NCBI RefSeq assembly: GCF_021353295.2
Contig: NZ_CP120635.1
Span: forward strand, 3,501,501-3,565,500
DNA length: 64,000 nt
Direction of reading: 5' to 3'
Source of the DNA: Pseudodesulfovibrio thermohalotolerans
Lineage (GTDB): Bacteria; Desulfobacterota; Desulfovibrionia; Desulfovibrionales; Desulfovibrionaceae
Below the pieces are notes generated by a model, which saw only the letters and a list, made by a program, of their open reading frames with translations, was not told the DNA's origin and ran no database searches. Positions 1 through 6,891 of this stretch are shown here, piece by piece. Numbering within the stretch: position 1 is the first letter of the stretch; each line of letters starts with the position of its first letter. The translations under genes were made by a program, and so were the position numbers.

Positions 1-1
1 A

Positions 2-235
2 GGCAACATAGTGAAGGACCACTTTGCCAAGCCCGTTTCCATCGCGCCCATGTCCACCAAGGAAGTCTACGTTTCGGAACGGGACTCCTCGGGCGGGTCT
101 GGCGCGAACTTCACCGTCAAATGGGAATCCGACGCCAAGGCGGCCGTCCCCATCATCCAAGCCGTCATGATCGGCACGGCCTCGGGGCAGGGCATCTCCT
201 TCACCTGCGACGGCGTCGTGGTCGAAGAGGAATAA
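2..235 (+). CDS. DUF3124 family protein, C-terminal part (5' end outside window)
   Basis: The frame is open to the left edge of the window, so this is the C-terminal ~77 residues of a longer protein. The visible part contains a GGSGANF segment and a QAVMIGT...GISFTC segment near the end, which I recognise from DUF3124 proteins (usually about 150 residues). The biochemical function of that family is unknown. A GTG at 11 could be taken for a start, but the homologous region begins earlier, so I treat it as internal. The gene converges on the next gene, with a terminator hairpin between them. Confidence 0.7.
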   Translation, partial: GNIVKDHFAKPVSIAPMSTKEVYVSERDSSGGSGANFTVKWESDAKAAVPIIQAVMIGTASGQGISFTCDGVVVEEE

Positions 236-266
236 CCGCACGGGCGGGAAATTCACCCGAAACAAA

Positions 267-298
267 AAAGGGCCGTTCCCACGGGGGAACGACCCTTT
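267..298 (-). terminator. Rho-independent terminator between convergent genes
   Basis: A 14-bp stem with one mismatch (267-280 with 285-298) and a 4-base loop. On the minus strand it is followed by a run of seven T, so it mainly serves the gene ending at 320; the plus side has only a short T run. Confidence 0.8.
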
Positions 299-319
299 CA
301 ACATTCAACGGGCGGGCGA

Positions 320-673
320 TCAGGCTTCCAGTTCCTTCATCAGCCACTCCTTGATGGGCGGGGTCAATTCAAGGATGCCCTTGATGCCCTTGATATCGTC
401 GAGCAACTGCTTGGCCAGGTCGTCGGGAACCTTCTTGGAACACAGGATGGTGGAGCCGTAATTGTCCATGCGCATGAGCACGACCTTGGGTTCGGCCCAG
501 GTGTCGATGGCGAAATACACGGAATACTCGCCGGAGGTGGTCACCGGCGAACGCATGGCGTCGCGGTAATTGTTGTTGCCCCATTCCAGGTACAGGGTGA
601 CGGCATCCTCATGGATCATGTCCCAGTTCACTTCATTCAACCACTGCTTGCAGGTGTTGGTGTCGTCGCTCAT
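320..673 (-). CDS. Conserved hypothetical protein (117 aa)
   Basis: A small acidic, soluble protein with no signal peptide or membrane segment. The start at 673 is chosen because a GGAGG lies at good spacing before it; an in-frame ATG 21 bases upstream lacks one. The sequence looks like one of the small proteins conserved among Desulfovibrionaceae, but I recognise no domain of known function. It carries two cysteines and a lysine/leucine-rich C-terminal helix. It stands alone, with a terminator directly downstream. Confidence 0.7.
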   Translation of the reverse strand: MSDDTNTCKQWLNEVNWDMIHEDAVTLYLEWGNNNYRDAMRSPVTTSGEYSVYFAIDTWAEPKVVLMRMDNYGSTILCSKKVPDDLAKQLLDDIKGIKGILELTPPIKEWLMKELEA

Positions 674-742
674 ATTTCCTCCAATGGTGTTCATTCTGTC
701 ATGTGATAATAAGTCTCATTTGATTTTCTGTCCACCCTCGTT

Positions 743-1165
743 TCACGGATCGATGCCGCTCTTCCGGTTTTCCCGCATGACGCGCACCAGGACGGCGAAC
801 CCGATCAGCAGCATCAAGGTCGCCAGCTCCCGGACCCACAAGGCCCACACGGTCAGTCCGGCCAGGGCGAAAAAAAACAGCAGACGGGTCCACTTCACCC
901 GATTCCACGGAGCGGCCGACCAGTTTTTCTCCCACTCCACGCCGCGCCGCGCCAGCCGGAACCACCGATTGTCCGGCAGATCGGGAAGCTTTAGCTCGAA
1001 GAATCCCGCGCCGAGCAGAATGAGCGACACGGCCAGCAGAAGATAGCCGTGCGCCAACAACGCCAGGCAGAACAGAACCAGGGCCGCAACATGCAGGCAC
1101 CAGTTCCACGGCTGCCGATGTCTCGACACCGCAAGCGCGAACAGGGACGAGGGCGTGACGGTCAT
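743..1165 (-). CDS. Hypothetical membrane protein (140 aa)
   Basis: Two long hydrophobic stretches in the N-terminal half form a likely helical hairpin, and one or two more follow in the C-terminal half (around residues 95-125). Between them is a Trp/Arg-rich soluble loop, consistent with an inner-membrane protein of three or four helices. GGAGG precedes the ATG at 1165 at good spacing. It is divergent from the cinA-like gene. I recognise no family. Confidence 0.65.
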   Translation of the reverse strand: MTVTPSSLFALAVSRHRQPWNWCLHVAALVLFCLALLAHGYLLLAVSLILLGAGFFELKLPDLPDNRWFRLARRGVEWEKNWSAAPWNRVKWTRLLFFFALAGLTVWALWVRELATLMLLIGFAVLVRVMRENRKSGIDP

Positions 1166-1252
1166 GATTCCTCCGGCCCGACCATACAAACGACCTCACC
1201 GTCATTGCAACCCATTACGGCTTTTTGTAAAAGCAGGGCACGGAGGATCGAC

Positions 1253-1738
1253 ATGGACACCTATCTCACTTCAAGGGCCGTTTCCGAAGTGGGCGAATGC
1301 CTGCGCGCCCAAGACCATTTCCTGGCCACCGCGGAATCCTGCACCGGCGGCCTGCTCGCCAGCACCCTGACGGACACCCCCGGCAGCTCGGAGTGGTTCG
1401 CCGGGTCAGTGGTCGCCTATTCAAACAAAGTCAAGAACAGGCTCCTCGACGTTCCCGACGCCACCCTCGAAGAGCACGGCGCGGTCTCCGAGCCCGTGGT
1501 CTTGGCCATGGCCCAAAACGTGCTCAAAACCATCGGTGCGGACGTATCCGTGGCCATCTCCGGCATTGCCGGACCGGGCGGCGGCACCCCGGAGAAACCC
1601 GTCGGCACCGTCTGGATCGCCTGGGCCTGGCCCGGCGGCTCGCGCGCCCGCAAATACAACTTTCAAGGCACTCGCGATCAGATCAAGAGCCAAACCGTCA
1701 TGACCGCCATCAACGGACTGCTGGGCGTGACCAAGTAG
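1253..1738 (+). CDS. pncC: CinA C-terminal-domain protein, nicotinamide-nucleotide amidase type
   Basis: At 161 residues this is a stand-alone CinA C-terminal domain (PncC). The family deamidates nicotinamide mononucleotide to nicotinate mononucleotide in pyridine-nucleotide recycling. Family motifs visible are TAESCTGG near residue 25, GSVVAYSN near 55, the SGIAGPGGG loop near 105, and PVGTVWIA. The start at 1253 follows GGAGG. An in-frame extension to 1049 overlaps the divergent gene and has no family similarity, so it is left out. The product is cytoplasmic. Confidence 0.9.
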   Translation: MDTYLTSRAVSEVGECLRAQDHFLATAESCTGGLLASTLTDTPGSSEWFAGSVVAYSNKVKNRLLDVPDATLEEHGAVSEPVVLAMAQNVLKTIGADVSVAISGIAGPGGGTPEKPVGTVWIAWAWPGGSRARKYNFQGTRDQIKSQTVMTAINGLLGVTK

Positions 1739-1760
1739 CCCGCGCAGGCCTCCGAAAAGT

Positions 1761-1796
1761 AATGAGCCCCCGGCCGTCGATTGCCGGAGGCTCATT
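1761..1796. terminator. Hairpin between convergent genes
   Basis: A 14-bp stem (1761-1774 with 1783-1796) with one mismatch and an 8-base loop lies between the pncC stop and the end of the selenoprotein gene. The T tracts are weak on both sides, so its use as a bidirectional terminator is inferred. Confidence 0.5.
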
Positions 1797-1825
1797 GAGA
1801 GGAGGTAGGATGGTTTCGGGAAGCA

Positions 1826-2116
1826 TCATGCCGCGGGGGTCAGCACGACTTCCTTGTTGTCGCCGAAACTCAGCGAATATTTTTTGCCGTATTTGGTGAG
1901 AAAGTCCTCTTCGGCGATGAAGGGAACGTCGTCCACTTCGATACGAGCGTCTTCATCCTCATCAGGTTCATCAATGCCCAGACCGAGCACGATCTTGGCG
2001 TGTCAACCTCCGCCGACTTGGTACTCGCGAAGACGAATGCAGCTTTCTTCGTCCTCGTCCTCCAGCATGTCCCGGAGCTTGTCCAGCATCTCTTCGGGAA
2101 CAGTCAATTCAAACAT
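1826..2116 (-). CDS. HesB/IscA-like selenoprotein (TGA = Sec at codon 38)
   Basis: Translation from the ATG at 2116 gives 96 residues if the in-frame TGA at 2003-2005 is read as selenocysteine; the true stop is the TGA at 1826-1828. The protein aligns end to end with the neighbouring gene at 2254-2541, and the TGA falls exactly on that paralogue's cysteine (GGG-U-HAKIV against GGG-C-HSKIV). A two-residue insertion is the only length difference in the first half, and there is no other lesion, so decay is unlikely. HesB-like selenoproteins are a known family related to the A-type Fe-S assembly proteins. A SECIS-like hairpin lies just after the TGA. GAGG precedes the start. It is last in the likely GRE operon. 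A standard gene caller would split or miss it. Confidence 0.85.
1975..1989 (-). promoter_or_regulatory. Candidate bacterial SECIS hairpin
   Basis: On the mRNA, UGCUC pairs with GGGCA around a GGUCU loop. The loop starts 18 nt after the UGA, within the spacing accepted for bacterial SECIS elements. As I recall it, GGUCU also occurs in the apical loop of the E. coli fdhF SECIS. It lies inside the coding region, as bacterial SECIS elements do. Confidence 0.6.
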
Positions 2117-2253
2117 ATTCTTGTCCTCATTCTTGTTGTCCTGGCCGCATCGGCGTCTCTCCGCCCCATGACCGGGTTACTGTCGTTCTTCCGCCGCCTC
2201 GGCCCCCGCCAATTGACGGGCTTGCCGCCACGGGAGGGCCATGCGCCGAAGCG

Positions 2254-2541
2254 TTATTCGGCCTCGGGGGTCAGCACGACTTCCTTCTTGTCGCTGAAGC
2301 TCAGCGTATATTTCCTGCCGTGTTTGAGGAGGAAATCCTTTTCGGCGATGAAGGGCACATCTTCCACTTGAATGCGCTCGTCCTCATCCTCGTCGAGTTC
2401 GTCTATGCCCAGACCGAGCACGATCTTCGAATGACAGCCGCCGCCGGTCTTGTATTCACGCAGACGGACGCAGCTCTCTTCGTCATCCAGCATATCGCGC
2501 AGCTTTTCCAGCATCTCTTCGGGAACGGTCAATTCAAACAT
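2254..2541 (-). CDS. HesB/IscA-like protein, cysteine form
   Basis: A 95-residue paralogue of the selenoprotein just downstream, about three-quarters identical by eye. It has Cys36 where the other has Sec, a second cysteine at 24 that both share, and a strongly acidic loop after GLGID. A-type Fe-S carriers use conserved cysteines to hold a cluster or iron, but the usual C-terminal CGC motif is absent, so a distinct role is likely. GAGG precedes the ATG. It is 29 bp downstream of the C_GCAxxG_C_C gene and probably cotranscribed with the GRE genes. The SECIS-like hairpin sequence is kept unchanged (2406-2420). Confidence 0.85.
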   Translation of the reverse strand: MFELTVPEEMLEKLRDMLDDEESCVRLREYKTGGGCHSKIVLGLGIDELDEDEDERIQVEDVPFIAEKDFLLKHGRKYTLSFSDKKEVVLTPEAE

Positions 2542-2570
2542 ATTCTTATCCTCACGAGTTCTTGATTCGA

Positions 2571-3104
2571 TTACATCATTGCGGGCTTGAGCCCGTTTCC
2601 GCTTGTTCCTTCCGCGCGACGGCCGTGAATCGCCTCACCGTCCCGCCGCTCTGAGGACTCCAGCAGGAGGCGGACACACATCCCCGCCGCGGCCTCCACG
2701 TAATCGAGGCACACTCCCTTGGAATCCGAATTCGGATCGCGATCCTTGCTCAGCTCGCGGCAACAAACGCTGCCGTAGCGGGCGAGAAAACGATCATGCA
2801 GCTCCTTGGAGGCCTTCCGCACCTGATCGTCGGAGGCGCTCCGGGGAGCCTTGCCCAGAATCAGGCTTTGGGCCATTACCGCGCCGGACAGCGCCCCGCA
2901 GATGCAGCCCGCATCGCCGATGCCGCCGCAGAATCCCTTGGCGAGGGCCATCACCAGGTCCTGGGACAGGCCGCCGTTGAATTCCCGGTTGATGACGGCG
3001 AGCACGGCCTCGGAACAGCACATGGGGCCGTCTCCGTAAAACCGCCGGGCCGCCAGCCCTGATTCGGCGACAAGCCGTTCTTCATCGGGGAAAAGAGGCA
3101 TCAT
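2571..3104 (-). CDS. C_GCAxxG_C_C family protein
   Basis: A 177-residue protein with the spaced cysteine pattern of the C_GCAxxG_C_C family: a CCSEAV segment near residue 28, then GFCGGIGDAGCICGALSG near 58-75, CC near 115 and further cysteines at the C-terminal side. The family probably binds a metal or Fe-S cluster; its function is not established. The start at 3104 follows AAGGAG, and that ribosome binding site overlaps the stop of the activase gene (3116-3118), so the two are translationally close. The last ~25 residues are polar and look family-poor. Confidence 0.85.
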   Translation of the reverse strand: MMPLFPDEERLVAESGLAARRFYGDGPMCCSEAVLAVINREFNGGLSQDLVMALAKGFCGGIGDAGCICGALSGAVMAQSLILGKAPRSASDDQVRKASKELHDRFLARYGSVCCRELSKDRDPNSDSKGVCLDYVEAAAGMCVRLLLESSERRDGEAIHGRRAEGTSGNGLKPAMM

Positions 3105-3115
3105 TGTCCCGCTCC

Positions 3116-4009
3116 TTAGACGATCACCGACTTGAGGCCGTGATCGACAAAACGCTGCCGGACCACATCCAACTGTTCCGGCGCGTATTCGCCGGACATG
3201 CGGTATTCCCAGCCGAGCGCCGCATACTTGTTGCGGCCAAAGGCGTGGCACGGCATGATCTCGATTTCTTCACGGCCGAATTCCTTGAAGAATTCAGCCA
3301 TGGCCGCGATATTCTCGTCGGAGTCGTTGAGGTTCGGCATGAGCGGCATCCGGATATGCACTTCCTTTCCGGAGGTGAGCGCGGCGCGCATGTTGCGCAG
3401 GATGATTCCATTGTCCACGCCGGTCAGCTTCTTGTGCTGTTCCGGGTCCATGTGCTTGCAGTCGAACAGGAACAGGTCCGCCAGCTCTATGGCCTTGTCG
3501 AACCGCTCCTCGGGACAGTAGCCGCAGGTGTCCACGGTCACGTGATAGCCCTCGTCCTTGGCCGCCTGGACCATGTCGAGGAAGAATTGTCCGCCCGAGG
3601 TGGGCTCTCCGCCGCCAAAGGTCACGCCGCCGCCGGAGTTTTCGTAGAACAGAGAATCCTTGCGCACGACCTCCATGACCTCTTCCACGGTCATGGTCCT
3701 GCCGGACAGCTCGCGGGCCTTGCTCGGACAGGAATCCACGCATTCCCCGCAGTTGGTGCACTTTTCCAGGTCCCGGCCGAACTTGCCGTCCTTTTCCACC
3801 ACGGCCCCGTTGGGGCATGCCTCGGCGCACGCGCCGCAGCCAACGCACAGGTCCGCGAAAAGGAGCAACTGCGGCGACGCTTTCTGCGACTCCGGGTTGC
3901 TGCACCACAGGCAGCTCAGGGGACAGCCCTTGAGGAAAACCGTGGTGCGCAGGCCGGGCCCGTCGTGAATGGACATGCGCTGTATATTGTAAATCATTCC
4001 CTGGCTCAT
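3116..4009 (-). CDS. Glycyl radical enzyme activase (radical SAM)
   Basis: A 297-residue radical SAM enzyme that should place the glycyl radical on the adjacent GRE. In order: an N-terminal DGPGLRTTVFLKGC segment running into the radical SAM cysteine motif (CPLSCLWC, residues ~29-37), two four-cysteine ferredoxin-type clusters (CVGCGACAEAC and CTNCGECVDSC, residues ~55-97), then GGGVTFGGGEP, the SAM-binding motif. The two extra clusters mark the activases of eliminase/decarboxylase-type GREs rather than pyruvate formate-lyase activase. It needs SAM and a low-potential electron donor. GGAGAG precedes the start. It lies 129 bp downstream of the GRE with a strong hairpin between. Confidence 0.95.
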   Translation of the reverse strand: MSQGMIYNIQRMSIHDGPGLRTTVFLKGCPLSCLWCSNPESQKASPQLLLFADLCVGCGACAEACPNGAVVEKDGKFGRDLEKCTNCGECVDSCPSKARELSGRTMTVEEVMEVVRKDSLFYENSGGGVTFGGGEPTSGGQFFLDMVQAAKDEGYHVTVDTCGYCPEERFDKAIELADLFLFDCKHMDPEQHKKLTGVDNGIILRNMRAALTSGKEVHIRMPLMPNLNDSDENIAAMAEFFKEFGREEIEIMPCHAFGRNKYAALGWEYRMSGEYAPEQLDVVRQRFVDHGLKSVIV

Positions 4010-4084
4010 TTTTTCTCTCCGCAGGTGTTTTCCGTTTCGTGATTCTCACAGAGGGCAGGAATGTCCTTTGTGGGAGAGGGAGAC

Positions 4085-4115
4085 GCGGGGCGAGGGGTTG
4101 GGACCCTCGCCCCGC
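4085..4115. terminator. Intercistronic hairpin between GRE and activase genes
   Basis: A perfect 12-bp G+C-rich stem (4085-4096 with 4104-4115) and a 7-base loop lie between the GRE stop and the activase start. No T run follows on the minus strand. It could stabilise the GRE message or attenuate transcription so that the enzyme is made in excess of its activase; that role is inferred. Confidence 0.55.
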
Positions 4116-4138
4116 TGTTTGCCTACCCTATTTAGGAG

Positions 4139-6589
4139 CTAGTTTTGGTATTCAGTGCGCTTGATGATCTCGTTCTGCACACCGCAGTCCAGACGGGTGA
4201 AGTAGGCGCTGAAGCCTGCCACGCGGACGACCAGATCGGGGTATTCCTGCGGATGGGCCTTGGCGTCCTTCAGGGTCTCGGAGCTGACGCAGTTGAACTG
4301 GATGTGGGAACCGCCGAAGTCGCAGTAGGTCTTGATGAGGGAGATCAGGGTACGCGCCCCGGCCGGGCCCTCGATGACCTGCGGGTTGACCTTCACGTTG
4401 AAGTGGTTCGCGCCGTAACGGACGGTGTCGATGGCCTCCGCGCCGGACTTGATGAGAGCCGTGATGCCTTCATGGTCGGTGCCGGGCATTGCGGAGACGG
4501 AGCCGTCGGTCAGGGCGACGCCCGCCTTGCGGCCGTTGGGCAGCGCGCCCATCATGGAGCCGAAGTAGTTGTGGTAGGACAGGGAGTACGCGTCCAGCGG
4601 GGTGCGCTGGCCAAAGCAGTCCGGGCCCTGCGAGCTGTGGATGGTGTCCACGTCGCGGTAGAACCGCTGTACGAACTTCTCAACCTCGGGGTAATCGTTG
4701 CCGTGCTTGGGTGCGTCGAAGCACATCTTGCGGATGTCCTCGAACCCTTCGAAGTTGGCCTTGATGGCTTCGAGGAGCTGCTCCATGGTAATCGTCTTGG
4801 TGTCGAAGACCAGGTGCTTGATGGCCAGCAGGGAGTTGGCGGCGTCGATACCAGCGGTCATGATGGGGTTGACCTGCGGGTAGCGGGTTCCGCCGGCCTC
4901 TTCGCACATGCCCTTTTCGATGCAGCCGTCGTACATGGCGGAGCGGAAGACGCTCGGCACGACCTGGAGGCGGGCCATCTGGCTGAGATCGGAGTGGGCG
5001 CGGGAGATGTGGAACAGGTTGTCCAACTGCTTCTTGGCGGCGTCGTAGAGATCCTCGAAGGTCTCGAAGGTGGTCGGATCGCCGGTTTCCACGCCGACCT
5101 TCTTCTTGGTGACCGGGCACTTGCCGTTGTTCAGCACGAGTTCGACGACCTTGGCGAGGCAGGGCTGGTCTTCCTGGGTGATGAAGCTGCCCTTGCCGCA
5201 CACGCCGGTGGACACGCAGCCGTAGTTGCCGCAGTTGCGGGCGTCTTCCAGGGTGATGCCGTCGGGGTACTGGGCGAAGCGGGCCAGGGTACGCTGGACG
5301 ACCACGTTGTTATTCAGGATCTGAGGCTGGCCGGAACCGCCGCGGATGCACTCCACGACCTTCTGCATGTAGGAATCCTTGATCTTGGGATGGTACAGCA
5401 GGGTCAGCGTGGGCTGAATGCTCCGCATCTGGATCTGGGTTTCGAGAAGCAGCTCCTCCAGCTCGGTGCAGGCGTCTTCGCCGTTTGCGTCCACGCCGCC
5501 GATGGTGATGGACTGGCCGGTGTGGCCGGACAGGGTCAGGGCGTAGGAGTTGCCCTGGTACTCGCCGAGTTCGAGATGGCGAATCCACTGGAACTTGAGC
5601 AGGGTCAGGACCTGCTCGCGGGTCAGGTTGCCTTCGTCGATGTCCTTCTTGAAGAAGGGATACATGTACTGGCCGTAGCGGCCCGGGGAGACGGCGCAAG
5701 CCATCTGCTCGGTGGCAACGCAGAGGTGGAGGAACCAGAAGGACTGAATGGCTTCGCGGAAGTTGCGGGCCGGATGCTCGGGCACGCGGCGGCAGATTTC
5801 GGCGATCTCAAGCAGCTCGGCCTTGGTCTTGGGATCGGCTTCCTCGGCAGCGGTCTGCTCGGCCAGGTCGGCGTAGCGATGGGAATGGGCGATGACCGCG
5901 TCGAAGGTGATGAGCATGGAGCGGTACAGGTCGATCCGGTCCCTGTCGGCCAGGGTGGTCGGGCACTCTTCGAGGCGCTTCTTCACGTCGTCGATGAGGT
6001 AGCGCAGCCCCTTGTTCAGGACCAGGCCGTAATCGGCGATGCCGGAACCGGAAGCAACGGAAACGTTCTCGTAGTACATGCCCGCCTTGGCGTACTGCTT
6101 CGGGTTAACGCCGTACTTTTCCTTGTACATCTGGTTGTTCTGGTCGATGCAGGTGCGGCCTCTCCAGAGCTTGTAGGTCTTTTCGAGCAAATCCTGGGTC
6201 TCGGCGGGAATCTTCATTTCGCCCAGGGAGGCCATCTTGGCCATCTGCATTTCTTCCTTGATCCAGGAGACGTTCCACTCGGGGTAGGCGTAGACGCCCG
6301 CACGAACGCCGGTCAGGGTGCCGACCAGGGGGTTGCCGTCCAGGAATATCTTCTTGCCGGTCAGGACGCGCTCCAGCAGCTTGGCGCGGATGTAGACAAC
6401 CGGCTCGCCCTGATGCTTTTCATATACTTCAAGAAGGAACTTCAGACGTTCGGGGTCCATGATCTGCGGCGCAGCCATCAGGTAGTCCTTGAGTTCCTTC
6501 GCCCGCTTTTCGGCGGTGTCCCAATTGATGCCGTAGCCCTTGGCCTCGGCCTGATTGTCGGTCGTATTCACAACGGAAAGAGTCGTCAT
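4139..6589 (-). CDS. Glycyl radical enzyme of unknown substrate
   Basis: An 816-residue glycyl radical enzyme. Near the C-terminus the radical loop reads RVAGFSAYF, with the radical-bearing Gly792. The active-site cysteine is Cys458 in GCVSTG. The known eliminases and arylacetate decarboxylases (choline, isethionate, propanediol, hydroxyproline, hydroxyphenylacetate) have Glu two residues after this cysteine; here it is Ser460, as in the CVS of pyruvate formate-lyase. Two more cysteines lie close by (NCGNYGC and GVCG). The start at 6589 is preferred over the ATG at 6595 because AGGAG has proper spacing only to the former. A -24/-12 promoter lies upstream. It heads the operon with its activase. 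The protein is cytoplasmic and oxygen-sensitive. The reaction is not identified. Confidence 0.93.
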   Translation of the reverse strand: MTTLSVVNTTDNQAEAKGYGINWDTAEKRAKELKDYLMAAPQIMDPERLKFLLEVYEKHQGEPVVYIRAKLLERVLTGKKIFLDGNPLVGTLTGVRAGVYAYPEWNVSWIKEEMQMAKMASLGEMKIPAETQDLLEKTYKLWRGRTCIDQNNQMYKEKYGVNPKQYAKAGMYYENVSVASGSGIADYGLVLNKGLRYLIDDVKKRLEECPTTLADRDRIDLYRSMLITFDAVIAHSHRYADLAEQTAAEEADPKTKAELLEIAEICRRVPEHPARNFREAIQSFWFLHLCVATEQMACAVSPGRYGQYMYPFFKKDIDEGNLTREQVLTLLKFQWIRHLELGEYQGNSYALTLSGHTGQSITIGGVDANGEDACTELEELLLETQIQMRSIQPTLTLLYHPKIKDSYMQKVVECIRGGSGQPQILNNNVVVQRTLARFAQYPDGITLEDARNCGNYGCVSTGVCGKGSFITQEDQPCLAKVVELVLNNGKCPVTKKKVGVETGDPTTFETFEDLYDAAKKQLDNLFHISRAHSDLSQMARLQVVPSVFRSAMYDGCIEKGMCEEAGGTRYPQVNPIMTAGIDAANSLLAIKHLVFDTKTITMEQLLEAIKANFEGFEDIRKMCFDAPKHGNDYPEVEKFVQRFYRDVDTIHSSQGPDCFGQRTPLDAYSLSYHNYFGSMMGALPNGRKAGVALTDGSVSAMPGTDHEGITALIKSGAEAIDTVRYGANHFNVKVNPQVIEGPAGARTLISLIKTYCDFGGSHIQFNCVSSETLKDAKAHPQEYPDLVVRVAGFSAYFTRLDCGVQNEIIKRTEYQN

Positions 6590-6667
6590 TTCCATCTCCT
6601 ATTCTCTTGATGATGTTCTGAATCGGATTAATGTGTGAAGTTCGTTCGCTTGTTCTTTTTCGCACTA

Positions 6668-6682
6668 GCACGGGGTGTGCCA
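6668..6682 (-). promoter_or_regulatory. Sigma-54 (-24/-12) promoter of the GRE operon
   Basis: On the minus strand TGGCAC, five bases, then GTGC, against the consensus TGGCAC-N5-TTGC. It would start a leader of roughly 65 bases before the GRE start codon. A sigma-54 activator gene lies divergently just beyond it. Confidence 0.7.
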
Positions 6683-6779
6683 GAACACGCTTGCCGCCGA
6701 CAACAACAAGCAAGATACTGAATTACTGAGATTTTTATTTTCTTTATAGCGCGAGAATCGGAGTGAAAAAATTAATTTA

Positions 6780-6815
6780 TAGAAAAAAATTTTTCTATTT
6801 GAAAAAAAATTTTTC
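6780..6815. promoter_or_regulatory. Tandem A/T palindromes, candidate activator-binding sites
   Basis: TAGAAAAA-AA-TTTTTCTA (6780-6797) and GAAAAA-AAA-TTTTTC (6801-6815) are centred about 20 bp apart. They lie 100-130 bp upstream of the -24 element, the usual distance for enhancer sites of sigma-54 activators. A similar A5T5 palindrome lies about 115 bp upstream of the permease promoter. The assignment to the neighbouring activator is inferred. Confidence 0.45.
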
Positions 6816-6891
6816 TCTTTCTAAGGTGCCGCCAATGTGTTTATAGGCGATCTTGACAAGCCGCAGTCCTTTTTGCGGGGGGAGGAAACCT

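Noticed and set aside
1826..2116. Reading the TGA at 2003-2005 as a nonsense mutation in a pseudogene
   Set aside because: It falls exactly on the paralogue's cysteine, the rest of the gene is intact, and a SECIS-like hairpin follows at proper spacing.
4145..6610. An 821-codon open frame antisense to the GRE gene
   Set aside because: It mirrors the third-codon-position G+C bias of the GRE gene; its low-complexity Gly/Val/Asp-rich product has no domain, and there is no start signal.
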